From NCBI GenBank assembly GCA_039190385.1, contig JBCCYD010000012.1:1-33321 (forward strand): 33,321 bases of DNA, given 5' to 3'. The notes beneath the pieces are model-generated. The model saw nothing but the letters and a program-made list of their open reading frames with translations, was not told where the DNA came from and did not search any database. The translations under genes and the position numbers were made by a program. Below are positions 1 to 7,998 of the stretch, piece by piece (positions within the stretch are counted from its first letter, which is position 1; each line of letters opens with the position of its first letter). This DNA comes from Xenococcus sp039190385. GTDB lineage: Bacteria; Cyanobacteriota; Cyanobacteriia; Cyanobacteriales; Xenococcaceae.

Positions 1-2
1 GA

Positions 3-881
3 GATGACCGTTTGCTCAGAGCCTTGACAGGACTAAATATAAAGGCGTTTGAAGAGTTAAAACTAGCTTTTGAACAAGAGTTACTGGTGGAAGAAGTGCC
101 ACGTCGTAGTCAAGAGCAACGACAAAGAGCCAAAGGTGCAGGAAGAAAACCTCGTCTCGAAACAGTAGAGGAAAAACTAATGTATATTCTGTTCTACTTT
201 AAGTGTTATCCCACCTTTGATTTAGCGGGAATAATATTCGACTTAGATCGTTCTCAAGCTAATCGTTGGATGCATCGATTACAGCTCGTATTAGAAAAAG
301 CCTTAGGAAGAAAAATGGCACTACCGAAAAGAAAACTCAAAAGTATAGAGGAGTTTATTGAGTCGTTTCCTGAAGTAAAAAGGGTCATTCTTGATGGCAC
401 AGAACGTCCAATTCAACGTGCTAAAGACCAAGAGAAACAGAAGCAAGATTACTCAGGGAAAAAGAAGCGCCATACACGCACTCATTTAGGAGCAGTAGCA
501 CCAGACAAAAGCATTCTAGTATTAAGCAAGGCTTACCATGGCAAAGATCACGATAAAGGCATACTTAATCGTGAGAAATGGGTAGATTATGTTCCTGGTG
601 AAGTCAAGATTCAAGGAGACCTAGGATTTCAAGGACTCCAAAATGAATATGTGAATGTGGAAATTCCTCACAAGAAACCTAAAGGGGGTGAGCTAACAAA
701 TCAGCAAAAGGAAGAAAACCGTGGCTTAGCTAGTGAAAGAGTGGTTTGTGAACATGCTTTTGCTGGAGTCAAACGCTATGGCATTGCTACAGATGTCTAT
801 CGAAATCGGATCAAGGACTTTGATGACCATTCGATGTTCACTGCCGCCGGATTGTGGAACTTCTATCTGATGGCTGCTTAA
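3..881 (+). CDS. IS5-like DDE transposase, 5' end outside window
   Basis: The frame is open from the left edge (GAT GAC CGT before an in-frame TTG at 12), so the true start probably lies outside the window. An N-terminal helix-turn-helix region (about residues 45-95 counted from the TTG) precedes a DDE_Tnp_4-type nuclease core. The likely catalytic acids are D128 in LDGTERPI, D203 in GDLGFQG and E247 in VVCEHAFAGVKR. The SGKKKRHT segment after the first Asp is typical of the family. It catalyses cut-and-paste movement of its own element. Downstream, around 918-950, the sequence TACTTTTCGGACAGTCTACT may be the right end, but the left inverted repeat is not visible, so element borders and intactness are unknown. 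The exact IS group is not assigned. Confidence 0.85.
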   Translation, partial: DDRLLRALTGLNIKAFEELKLAFEQELLVEEVPRRSQEQRQRAKGAGRKPRLETVEEKLMYILFYFKCYPTFDLAGIIFDLDRSQANRWMHRLQLVLEKALGRKMALPKRKLKSIEEFIESFPEVKRVILDGTERPIQRAKDQEKQKQDYSGKKKRHTRTHLGAVAPDKSILVLSKAYHGKDHDKGILNREKWVDYVPGEVKIQGDLGFQGLQNEYVNVEIPHKKPKGGELTNQQKEENRGLASERVVCEHAFAGVKRYGIATDVYRNRIKDFDDHSMFTAAGLWNFYLMAA

Positions 882-962
882 TAAAGAGCCGACAAAGATA
901 GAGAGCCCACAGATAGGTAGTGTTTTACTTTTCGGACAGTCTACTATTTCACAACAAGTCTA

Positions 963-2291
963 TTATTCTTGAGGTCGCATTTGCTCAATCAGCTCCCTCA
1001 AACCGTCTAAGCGATTTTGGTTGTAATCTTCAAGCTCTTGGGTCTGATCCTTAATTTCTGCTAATTTTTCTACCAATTCAATATAGGAATTATAGATATC
1101 GTCAATCACATCCTGGGGCGTATCAAGATCAACTTGACCAACAATATCGTCCTCTGGAGAAAATTCAAAAGCTCCCTGCTGCCCGTTAGACAAAGCATCA
1201 GGAGAAAAAACAATATCCGTCAAAGCCGATTCAATTAGATCTTGGTTAGGAGGAGCAAAATTAAACAAGAGCTTTAACCCTAATTCATTCCAAGTATCGA
1301 GAATACTACTGGCATTTTGTCCACTACTGAATTGATTATGTAATTTAGGAGTTGTATAGTTAACTGCCGCAGCGCTAATTTGCTCAAAATCATTTGATTC
1401 AAGACTACTCGAAGCCAAAAGCAAATCATTAGTTAGACTGGGATCATAGGAGCAATTTTTTCTGACGATATTTCCTTTGTCCGCCGAACCGCGACCATGA
1501 ATACCGACGACAAACCCCTCACTGTCAAAAACAGGCCCCCCACTCATCCCAGGACTAGTAACATCTAGATAAAAGAGACTATAACCATTTTCACTATTAT
1601 CAGCGGCAATTGTTCTGGTAACTGGAGCCCAGGCTAAACGTCTTTGGCGTTGTGTTACTTTGCCACGACAGCGACCAGTGCGCGGATCTTTTTCTTTTTC
1701 GGGATCTGGCCAACCAGAAATATAAACTTTGTCGCCAATGTTAGTTTGTTCGGCATCACCTAAAGATGCGATCGCGTATTCTTTACCACTTTCAAAACTC
1801 ACGATCGCCAGATCAGTTCCCGCTATTCGCCCAGGAATCGTCACGGAATAGCAACCCAAACGAATCAATTGCTGAATTGTCAAATTCGCCTGCAAAGGAC
1901 AATTGCGACCATCATTCACATCAATTACCAGATGAACTTCCCCATCACTAGTGCGGATGCCGTGGGGAATATTACTCTCCAAATATCGCTGTTTAAAATT
2001 ATGAGAAACCGTCAAAACATAATAGGTATTGCCCTCATTCCCAATAATGACTCCCGAGCCTGGATTCCAAATACCATCAGGATTATTCTGACTAGCCAAA
2101 GGATTGTTGCGATTGGCTTCTAGTTCTGTAACAAATTGATTCGTTAAACCTGGGGCAATTAAAACCGTTGTTTGTCTGGCGATCGAATTAATTTCAGCTA
2201 GGGACAATTCGGCTAAAACAGGACTCGTAAACAGAAAAGTAAATCCTAGGGCTAAAAATGATTTATTAAGAATTTTCAACGGGGAAAACAT
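963..2291 (-). CDS. Exported trypsin-like serine protease
   Basis: A secreted or periplasmic chymotrypsin-fold endopeptidase of unknown substrate. The N-terminus has a basic start, a hydrophobic core and a PVLA-like cleavage site, so it is a signal peptide. Triad residues (numbered from the chosen ATG) are His97 in LTVSHNFK, Asp160 in GTDLAIV and Ser250 in SPGMSGGPV. Four Cys in the protease domain could form disulfides. The last 45 or so residues are Glu/Gln-rich and helical, probably a short coiled coil. A longer reading from 2312 adds seven residues, but GGAGG at 2300-2304 sits eight bases before the ATG at 2291, which decides for the shorter form. It lies alone on the minus strand between the transposase and minC. 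Confidence 0.85.
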   Translation of the reverse strand: MFSPLKILNKSFLALGFTFLFTSPVLAELSLAEINSIARQTTVLIAPGLTNQFVTELEANRNNPLASQNNPDGIWNPGSGVIIGNEGNTYYVLTVSHNFKQRYLESNIPHGIRTSDGEVHLVIDVNDGRNCPLQANLTIQQLIRLGCYSVTIPGRIAGTDLAIVSFESGKEYAIASLGDAEQTNIGDKVYISGWPDPEKEKDPRTGRCRGKVTQRQRRLAWAPVTRTIAADNSENGYSLFYLDVTSPGMSGGPVFDSEGFVVGIHGRGSADKGNIVRKNCSYDPSLTNDLLLASSSLESNDFEQISAAAVNYTTPKLHNQFSSGQNASSILDTWNELGLKLLFNFAPPNQDLIESALTDIVFSPDALSNGQQGAFEFSPEDDIVGQVDLDTPQDVIDDIYNSYIELVEKLAEIKDQTQELEDYNQNRLDGLRELIEQMRPQE

Positions 2292-2299
2292 GGAACTTT

Positions 2300-2304
2300 C
2301 CTCC
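2300..2304 (-). promoter_or_regulatory. Shine-Dalgarno GGAGG fixing the protease start
   Basis: On the minus strand GGAGG is followed by eight bases and ATG at 2291. This supports translation from 2291 rather than from the in-frame codon at 2312, which lies upstream of this site. Confidence 0.7.
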
Positions 2305-2419
2305 AGAATCATTAAATGATGATTAATTGTAAGTACGAATCAATACAACCTCGTTAAACATAAGTTAGCATTACTGTTGAAAATATAGGCTAATTATAGT
2401 TGAGTTGGGAGAAAACTAT

Positions 2420-3265
2420 ATGGTTTTAGATATTGATTTAGCGACAAATATGACTAGTGATGTTGCTATTTCTCCCGCAGTTAGTCATTCTTCTCAAGTT
2501 CGGCTTAAAAAAGAAGGCAAAAACCTAATGTTGTTGTTGCCAGAAGAGGCGGACATAAAAGGAGAATTATCCTGGTCAGAAACTTGGCAAGAATTAAAAC
2601 ATCGTTTAAAAAGTAGAGAACAATTTTGGCACGATGGGGGTTCGGTATCTTTAGTAGCAAAGGAGCATCTGCTAGATTCTCGACAGCTACATACGATCGC
2701 GGAAACCTTAAAAGAAGTTGAATTGAATCTGACCACGGTATGTACCAATAGAAGGCAAACCGCAGTTGCAGCAGCTACGGCTGGTTATTCTGTCGAGCAA
2801 AATAAGCCTGTGGCCTCTGGTTTAAATTCGGAGGTGAAAAATACCAGTACTTCAGAGCTGATGGCCGAACCTCTATATTTGAGAAATACTATTCGCTCTG
2901 GAGTTGAAGTTCGTCATCCAGGAACTATCATTATTTGTGGTGATTTAAATCCTGGCGGATCTGCGATCGCGGCTGGAGATTTGTTTGTCTGGGGACGTCT
3001 CAGAGGAGTTGCCCATGCAGGCTCTTCAGGGAATCGCAAATCTCGCATCATGGCATTACAAATGGAGTTTACCCAATTACGTATTGCTGATCAAGTTGCC
3101 AGAGCTCCCAAAGTCCGACCTGAAGTTTTTCACCCAGAAACTGCTTTTGTTACCAATAAGGGAATTAGTCTAGCCAGATCTGACTCTTTTGGCCAAGCCT
3201 ATGCTTTTTCTGTTAACGGTAATTCTTGGCAAGAAACCAACAAAATCAATAACCCCAAATATTAA
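2420..3265 (+). CDS. minC: Septum site-determining protein MinC
   Basis: Inhibitor of FtsZ ring assembly; it works as the MinCD complex and keeps division at mid-cell. The C-terminal beta-helix domain (roughly residues 150-250) is clear, with the characteristic VRHPGTIIICGDLNPGGSAI and GDLFVWGRLRGVAHAG stretches that bind MinD. The N-terminal half is less conserved and has the Ser/Gln-rich linker common in cyanobacterial MinC. An in-frame TTG at 2405 would add five residues, but GGGAGAA at 2407-2413 is well placed for the ATG at 2420. It is first of three same-strand genes, with minD starting 30 bases after its stop. Confidence 0.95.
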   Translation: MVLDIDLATNMTSDVAISPAVSHSSQVRLKKEGKNLMLLLPEEADIKGELSWSETWQELKHRLKSREQFWHDGGSVSLVAKEHLLDSRQLHTIAETLKEVELNLTTVCTNRRQTAVAAATAGYSVEQNKPVASGLNSEVKNTSTSELMAEPLYLRNTIRSGVEVRHPGTIIICGDLNPGGSAIAAGDLFVWGRLRGVAHAGSSGNRKSRIMALQMEFTQLRIADQVARAPKVRPEVFHPETAFVTNKGISLARSDSFGQAYAFSVNGNSWQETNKINNPKY

Positions 3266-3295
3266 ATTAACTTACATTAAACCAATCACAGAAGT

Positions 3296-4093
3296 ATGAG
3301 TCGCATAATTGTTATTACCTCCGGAAAAGGAGGAGTTGGGAAAACCACTGTCTCTTCTAATCTTGGAGCAGCTTTAGCCAAATTAAATAATAAAGTGGCC
3401 TTAGTTGATGCAGATTTTGGATTGCGGAATCTGGATTTGCTCTTAGGACTAGAAGAACGAGTTGTCTACACTGCTATTGATGTTTTGGCAGGGGAATGTC
3501 GTCTTGCCCAAGCCCTAGTTAAACATAAAAGTCTCAATGGGTTAGTCCTGCTGCCAGCAGCGCAAAATCGCAATAAAGAGTCAGTTTCGCCCGATCAGAT
3601 GAAGAAGATTATTGATGCCCTGGCAAAAGGCTATGACTATATTCTTGTCGATAGTCCAGCCGGTATTGAGTTGGGATTCCGTAACGCGATCGTCGCAGCA
3701 AAAGAAGCTCTAATTGTTACTACACCTGAAATTGCCGCTGTTCGAGATGCCGATCGCGTTATCGGTTTACTAGAAGCAGAAGGCGTTAATAACATTCGTC
3801 TGATTGTTAATCGGGTCAAGCCCAAAATGGTGCAAGACAACAAGATGATGAGTGTAGAAGATGTTTTGGAATTATTAGGTGTGCCCCTAATTGGAGTCGT
3901 CCCCGATGATGAAAAAGTTATTGTGGCAACCAACAAAGGTGAACCTTTAGTTATTAATGAAAGTGAGTCGATTCCTGGTATGACTTTCCTCAACATTGCG
4001 AGGCGTTTAGAAGGGGAAAAAGTTCCTTTCATCGATTTGATGAATCTCAATGAAAATTTGATATCTCGTTTGCGCCGTATTTTCGGAGGCTGA
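3296..4093 (+). CDS. minD: Septum site-determining ATPase MinD
   Basis: Membrane-cycling ParA/MinD ATPase that recruits MinC and is released from the membrane by MinE. The deviant Walker A motif GKGGVGKTT is at residues 10-18, the switch region VDADFGLRNLDLLLG follows, and VDSPAGIE matches the MinD switch II. The C-terminus LISRLRRIFGG is the amphipathic membrane-targeting helix. The length (265 residues) is normal. It is in the middle of the minCDE operon. Confidence 0.97.
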   Translation: MSRIIVITSGKGGVGKTTVSSNLGAALAKLNNKVALVDADFGLRNLDLLLGLEERVVYTAIDVLAGECRLAQALVKHKSLNGLVLLPAAQNRNKESVSPDQMKKIIDALAKGYDYILVDSPAGIELGFRNAIVAAKEALIVTTPEIAAVRDADRVIGLLEAEGVNNIRLIVNRVKPKMVQDNKMMSVEDVLELLGVPLIGVVPDDEKVIVATNKGEPLVINESESIPGMTFLNIARRLEGEKVPFIDLMNLNENLISRLRRIFGG

Positions 4094-4154
4094 TACGGGT
4101 CAAAAGTAAGAGGAAAAAGGCAACAAAAACAACACTTAATCTTATTAACTAGTA

Positions 4155-4469
4155 ATGAACGATATTTTGGATATGCTTTTTTTACGCAATGGCAACAAGA
4201 ATAGCCGTCAAGAGGCAAAACGCCGTTTACAAGTAGTAATTGCCCATGACCGTGCGAGTATCGCTCCAGATATAATTTCGGCAATGCGAGAAGAAATTCT
4301 CGATGTGGTGGCCCGTTATGTTGAGATTAACCGCGATGAAATGGAATTTGGTTTAGAGAACAACGATCGCCTTACGGCATTAACTGTCAATTTACCGATT
4401 CGCCAGCTCAAAACTAGGTTAGCCGAAAAAGTTCAGTTGAAATCACCAGATCTCACCATTGATCAGTGA
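4155..4469 (+). CDS. minE: Cell division topological specificity factor MinE
   Basis: Stimulates MinD ATP hydrolysis and so drives MinCD off the membrane at mid-cell. The N-terminal part holds the MinD-binding helix with RLQVVIAHDR, and the rest is the topological-specificity domain that dimerises MinE. The length (104 residues) is at the usual size for cyanobacteria and plastids. It starts 61 bases after minD on the same strand, completing the operon. The stop is followed at once by a CAGTTAT heptamer array. Confidence 0.95.
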   Translation: MNDILDMLFLRNGNKNSRQEAKRRLQVVIAHDRASIAPDIISAMREEILDVVARYVEINRDEMEFGLENNDRLTALTVNLPIRQLKTRLAEKVQLKSPDLTIDQ

Positions 4470-4470
4470 A

Positions 4471-4498
4471 CAGTTATCAGTTATCAGTTATCAGTTAT
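4471..4498 (+). repeat. Heptamer tandem repeat (CAGTTAT)4
   Basis: Four exact head-to-tail copies of CAGTTAT begin one base after the minE stop codon. This is the short tandemly repeated repetitive type common in cyanobacteria. Related tracts occur at 5139-5152, 13239-13280 and 31932-32018. Confidence 0.9.
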
Positions 4499-4626
4499 TG
4501 CAAGTTAATTATTGGTTAAAAATACAGGGAAATCGCTATCATAATATAGTAGTCACGGTTTTTCTATAATTAATTTCTAGTTCTAACTAAAAAAACTGAT
4601 AAGTAAAATAGGAGTTATCAAGTTCA

Positions 4627-4986
4627 ATGACAGAAGCAACTCAAGCCCCTACCAAAGGGATTCAACTAACGGAGACGGCGTTTAAACATATTAATATGTT
4701 GCGGGAACAGCAGGGAAATAAAGATCTTTGTTTACGAGTAGGCGTTCGTCAAGGCGGTTGTTCTGGAATGTCCTATATGATGGACTTTGAAGATTTGAGC
4801 AAAGTTCGCGATGATGATGAAGTCTTTGATTATGAAGGATTCAAAATTATCTGCGATCCCAAAAGTCTGCTTTATCTCTATGGTTTAGTTCTTGATTATA
4901 GTAACGCCATGATAGGCGGTGGATTTGAGTTTACCAATCCCAATGCCAATCAAACTTGCGGTTGTGGTAAATCTTTTGGTGTGTAA
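4627..4986 (+). CDS. A-type iron-sulfur carrier (HesB/IscA/SufA family)
   Basis: Carries and delivers Fe-S clusters to apoproteins, and in cyanobacteria is also discussed as a redox or iron sensor. The three ligand cysteines of the family are present: Cys45 in RQGGCSGMSY and Cys111/Cys113 in the CGCG motif at the C-terminus. The length of 119 residues is normal. It resembles the cyanobacterial type often named SufA rather than the second paralogue, but I cannot separate these by eye, so no symbol is given. AGGAG lies about 12 bases before the ATG. A TPR gene follows on the same strand after a 222-base spacer. Confidence 0.92.
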   Translation: MTEATQAPTKGIQLTETAFKHINMLREQQGNKDLCLRVGVRQGGCSGMSYMMDFEDLSKVRDDDEVFDYEGFKIICDPKSLLYLYGLVLDYSNAMIGGGFEFTNPNANQTCGCGKSFGV

Positions 4987-5138
4987 ATCAAGTCAATGAT
5001 TACTTGCCCTAATTTGCAGTAAAGTATTCTGAAGTAGACTTTATATCAGTAAATAGTAAACAGTCGGCAGTCAACAGTAAATTTTCTTGACAGGTCTAAA
5101 ACCTGATCGCTGATGACTGACTACGTCCTCGAAGGGGG

Positions 5139-5152
5139 ATAACTGATAACTG
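5139..5152 (+). repeat. Heptamer repeat (ATAACTG)2 in a repeat-rich spacer
   Basis: Two copies of ATAACTG (the complement of the CAGTTAT unit) lie in the 4987-5208 spacer. That spacer also holds looser CAGTNAA-like units near 5047-5080. The spacer shows no other gene. Confidence 0.7.
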
Positions 5153-5208
5153 ATTAAAAAGTTTGCTTTATTTTTTTGAGAAATTTTATTGTTACTTATT
5201 AAATTACT

Positions 5209-5628
5209 ATGAGTGAATCACTAGATACTCTATTTGATCAAGGATTAGAAAAATATCAAGCTGGAGAAAAAGCTGAGAATTTAATTCCTACTTTCCAAGA
5301 AGTTTGCGATCGCGATCCCAAAAATTCTGCTGCTTGGACTTGTCTGGCTTGGTTATACATGTTAGTTGATCAGCCCCAAAAAGCCCTAAAAGCTGCCAAC
5401 AAAAGTGTCAAACTAGAACCGAGAGATCCTCAAGCTCAAGTTAATTTAGCACTAGCAATGTTGGGTGCTGGGGAAAAAGGAGTACGTAAACATATTGACA
5501 TTGTCCAACAAGCGATCAGGTTTGATGATCGAATCAGAGATACCATCAAAGAAAATATTGATGAGGGTTTAACCAGAAAACCAGATTGGAACAGTTTGCA
5601 ACGAGTTAATAAATGGCTTTTTGGCTAA
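5209..5628 (+). CDS. Small tetratricopeptide repeat protein
   Basis: A 139-residue helical repeat protein without a signal peptide. At least two TPR units can be seen: one spanning NSAAWTCLAWLYMLVDQPQKALKAANKSVKLEP (about residues 41-74) and one following in DPQAQVNLALAMLGAGEKG. The C-terminus PDWNSLQRVNKWLFG looks conserved. It is presumably a cytoplasmic protein-protein adaptor; the partner is unknown. Its position behind the A-type Fe-S carrier suggests a possible link to Fe-S assembly, but this is inference from neighbourhood only. AT-rich DNA precedes the ATG without a clear ribosome site. Confidence 0.8.
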   Translation: MSESLDTLFDQGLEKYQAGEKAENLIPTFQEVCDRDPKNSAAWTCLAWLYMLVDQPQKALKAANKSVKLEPRDPQAQVNLALAMLGAGEKGVRKHIDIVQQAIRFDDRIRDTIKENIDEGLTRKPDWNSLQRVNKWLFG

Positions 5629-5660
5629 GAGAAGGTGGGCTGATATACATATAGAGTAGA

Positions 5661-5672
5661 TGTAATATTACA
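5661..5672. promoter_or_regulatory. Perfect 12-bp palindrome upstream of nblA
   Basis: TGTAATATTACA is a perfect inverted repeat 133 bases before the nblA start. It has the GTA/TAC half-sites of an NtcA-like operator but only four bases between them instead of eight, so it may bind another dimeric regulator. Confidence 0.35.
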
Positions 5673-5736
5673 CTTACTTAGCTATCTTTACGGATTTTAC
5701 TACTCAAATCTTTGTGTAAAGCTCTGTTTATTTTTC

Positions 5737-5754
5737 TTAACATAAATTAACATA
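5737..5754 (+). promoter_or_regulatory. HLR1-like direct repeat upstream of nblA
   Basis: Two identical octamers TTAACATA are separated by AA. The HLR1 element bound by RpaB is (G/T)TTACA(T/A)(T/A)-N2-(G/T)TTACA(T/A)(T/A). Each half here differs only at its third position, and the spacing is exact. RpaB/NblS signalling is known to control high-light and nblA-type genes, so this is a plausible operator; binding is inferred. Confidence 0.5.
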
Positions 5755-5804
5755 AGGGGGTAAGTAATCAAAGATTCCCTTAAACAAAGATTTGCGAACT
5801 GACT

Positions 5805-6002
5805 ATGAATTATCCCGAGCAATTATCCCTGGAACAAGAATTTGATTTCAGAATGTTCGCCGATCAGGTAAGAACTCTATCCCCAGAGCAAGCGCAAGAT
5901 TTGTCCTTAGAGCTTTATCGACAAATAATGATTAAAGACAATCTCTACCGAGAGATCTTAAAAGACTGTTGGGGAATTGGTTCAGCTTATCAGTCTTCAT
6001 AA
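5805..6002 (+). CDS. nblA: Phycobilisome degradation protein NblA
   Basis: Small adaptor that binds phycobiliproteins and a ClpC-type chaperone, so that phycobilisomes are dismantled during nutrient or light stress. The 65-residue protein shows the family pattern: LSLEQEFDFRMFADQV, then LSPEQAQDLSLELYRQIMIKDNLYREILKDCWG. The helical hairpin region and the length are typical. Its upstream region carries an HLR1-like repeat and a palindrome, which fits strong environmental control. It sits apart from phycobiliprotein genes, which is usual. The window also encodes an unusual ClpC paralogue about 10 kb away, a possible but unproven partner. Confidence 0.92.
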   Translation: MNYPEQLSLEQEFDFRMFADQVRTLSPEQAQDLSLELYRQIMIKDNLYREILKDCWGIGSAYQSS

Positions 6003-6071
6003 GATTTGCTTGACAAGTGCCAATCGCTTGTCAACTACAAAAATTTTTTCATAATTCAGAGAAAAGAAGTG

Positions 6072-6704
6072 ATGTCTCAATTAGTTTCCTACGCGATCGG
6101 AACATTTGTTGCTTTATTTCCCATTACTAATCCAGTAGGAGCTGTTCCCATTTTCTACAGCCTGACAGCCGATTTCAGTAAGCGTCAAAGACTAGAGCAA
6201 GCAAAAAAAGTAGCCCTCAATGCCAGTGCAATCATGGCATTCTTCTTTGTCACCGGACAAGCCATTCTCGACTTTTGGGGAATCTCCCTAGGGGTATTGC
6301 AGATTGCTGGCGGACTACTAATTGCTCGTACGGCTTGGACATTTGCCGAAACACATCAGGCTCAGTCTGTTCCAAATAGTACAGATACAGCCAAACCAAA
6401 AGACATTGCTCTCATACCTATGGCTATACCTTTAGTCAGTGGGCCCGGAGCTATTGGTTTAGTAATTGGTCTAGCAGCTCAAGATCCACAATGGTCTAAC
6501 TATCTTGGTGGTTTGCTGGGAATTGTCTTGCTAGGAATTACACTTTATCTCTGTCTAGCTTGGGGAGAACTAGTGGTTAGAATTTTTGGTAAAGGCGGTA
6601 TCCGAGTCCTAAGTCAAGTATTAGGTTTTTTCATTTTGGCAATTTCAATCCAAATTTTAGCTAACGGTATTTTTACATTGCTACAAGAATTAGGAGTTCT
6701 CTAA
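6072..6704 (+). CDS. MarC family integral membrane protein
   Basis: About six hydrophobic helices with the conserved N-terminal FVALFPITNPVGAVPIFYSLT and central IPLVSGPGAIGLVIGLA segments define the MarC (UPF0056) family. The molecular function of the family is not established; the old link to multiple antibiotic resistance in E. coli was not upheld. An in-frame TTG at 6006 would add 22 mostly polar residues and nearly touches the nblA stop. The ATG at 6072 begins directly at the first membrane segment and is preceded by AGAAAAGAAG, so it is preferred. Confidence 0.88.
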   Translation: MSQLVSYAIGTFVALFPITNPVGAVPIFYSLTADFSKRQRLEQAKKVALNASAIMAFFFVTGQAILDFWGISLGVLQIAGGLLIARTAWTFAETHQAQSVPNSTDTAKPKDIALIPMAIPLVSGPGAIGLVIGLAAQDPQWSNYLGGLLGIVLLGITLYLCLAWGELVVRIFGKGGIRVLSQVLGFFILAISIQILANGIFTLLQELGVL

Positions 6705-6812
6705 GCTTTTGCCTCCAGACTTTATTGAAAAGAATGTAGTCATTTTTTGTCTTTCTGGAAAACATAAATATTTGTTTTATGTCAAACTTTCTTCATAAAA
6801 AGACACTTAATC

Positions 6813-6830
6813 TTAAAATATCGTTACAAT
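6813..6830 (+). promoter_or_regulatory. Weak HLR1-like element upstream of rhodanese gene
   Basis: The octamer GTTACAAT (6823-6830) matches the HLR1 half-site exactly. Two bases upstream, TTAAAATA matches six of eight positions. It lies 41 bases before the start codon. Only one half is good, so this is tentative. Confidence 0.3.
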
Positions 6831-6871
6831 GTGAAGGTGAGTTTTACTAAGTAATCCTATTCAGACAAATC

Positions 6872-7249
6872 ATGAGTATCCTTCCTAACTTCATTCCTAT
6901 TCCTACACCTCTAAAGGCTCAGTCTCGCGTTCATGACTTAAAAGAACGCCTTGACTGGGGAGAGCCAGCTCTAACAATTATTGACGTTAGAGACCGTAAC
7001 CTATTCAACGTCAGCCACATTTTAGGAGCAGTCTCTCTACCAATGAACGAGTTGGTTGATCGCACTTTAGTCAACTTTGAGCTTACTCGCGATATCTATG
7101 TCTATGGTTCTACTCAAAAACAGACAGCTCTAGCAGCTTCAGAACTTCGTAATGCTGGATATCTCAATGTTGCGGAAATTATAGGTGGTTTAGGTGCTTG
7201 GAAGGCAACTGGCTATCCGATTGAAGGTAACTCTGCGGTAGTCGCATAA
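6872..7249 (+). CDS. Rhodanese-like domain protein lacking the active-site cysteine
   Basis: A single rhodanese fold of 125 residues, with IIDVRDRNLFNVSHILGAVSLPMNEL and a C-terminal GGLGAWKATGYPIEG. Active sulfurtransferases carry Cys at the start of the loop after the central strand (for example VVYCxxGxRS). Here the strand and loop read IYVYGSTQKQT, so the Cys is replaced and the protein contains no cysteine at all. It is probably a non-catalytic binding or regulatory member of the family. The next gene downstream, 81 bases on, is a DoxX protein on the same strand. No signal peptide is seen. Confidence 0.88.
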   Translation: MSILPNFIPIPTPLKAQSRVHDLKERLDWGEPALTIIDVRDRNLFNVSHILGAVSLPMNELVDRTLVNFELTRDIYVYGSTQKQTALAASELRNAGYLNVAEIIGGLGAWKATGYPIEGNSAVVA

Positions 7250-7330
7250 ACTTTGGCATGACTTGTGTTGATTCTCTCTAGCACAAGTCTACTAATAAAA
7301 AAAACTAACTAAAATTTTTCAGGATTTTTT

Positions 7331-7870
7331 ATGTTTATTAAAAAAGTACTAATTCCCATATTTAGACCAAATTACAGCCCCAATTTCTGGAGTCAGACAA
7401 GTTGGGCAATACTTCGAGCCGTCGTCGGAATTATGATGATCCACAATGGTCTAGATAAGTTATCAAATATAGAAAGCTTTGCCGAAGCGTATGTAGCTTA
7501 TATCGGCTTACCATTCCCGATTTTTCTAAGCTACATAGCTGCGTACACAGAATTAATTGGGGCACCTCTAGTAGCTATTGGTTTATTTACTAGACCGGCA
7601 GCATTGGGTTTGTTTGCTACCATGTGTGTTGCCATGTATCATCATATTTATGTCGCTGGTTTAAGCATTGCTTATTTGGAATTATCAGCGATTTACGCCG
7701 CTTGTTTTCTCTTCTTTCTCATCAATGGTGCAGGATTATTTTCTACTGATGCATTACTGACCAATTGGTTGAACAGTAGTTCTCTATCTTTAAAAGCCAA
7801 ACAGATTATGTTGTTAGAAAAAAGCTATCAAGCTTCCAATGTGGCAGAAGTCTTAAACAATGAAAAGTAG
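7331..7870 (+). CDS. DoxX family membrane protein
   Basis: A 179-residue protein with four hydrophobic helices and the family signature RAVVGIMMIHNGLDKL near residue 35, followed by FLSYIAAYTELIGAPLVAIGLFTRPAA. DoxX proteins are quinone-linked or redox-complex membrane subunits. In mycobacteria DoxX works with a rhodanese-type protein and superoxide dismutase in a membrane oxidoreductase complex. The rhodanese-like gene immediately upstream makes a comparable pairing possible here, though its missing Cys argues against plain sulfur transfer. The N-terminus up to about residue 28 is polar and cytosolic. Confidence 0.88.
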   Translation: MFIKKVLIPIFRPNYSPNFWSQTSWAILRAVVGIMMIHNGLDKLSNIESFAEAYVAYIGLPFPIFLSYIAAYTELIGAPLVAIGLFTRPAALGLFATMCVAMYHHIYVAGLSIAYLELSAIYAACFLFFLINGAGLFSTDALLTNWLNSSSLSLKAKQIMLLEKSYQASNVAEVLNNEK

Positions 7871-7998
7871 ACAGTATTTCCCTTGTTGGATAAATGGAAT
7901 TTGGTGGCTCAAAAGGAAATAGAGGCTAAACGCTAGATTTATTACAATCCCTAACCTACAAGGCTAGGAATTTATAGTCTGAGCAAGAATATTAGAGA

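Noticed and set aside
3637..4284. Minus-strand open frame of 215 codons over minD/minE
   Set aside because: It is antisense to two certain genes and has biased, low-quality composition.
5661..5683. NtcA box upstream of nblA
   Set aside because: GTA and TAC half-sites occur with 4 or 10 bases between them, never the required 8.
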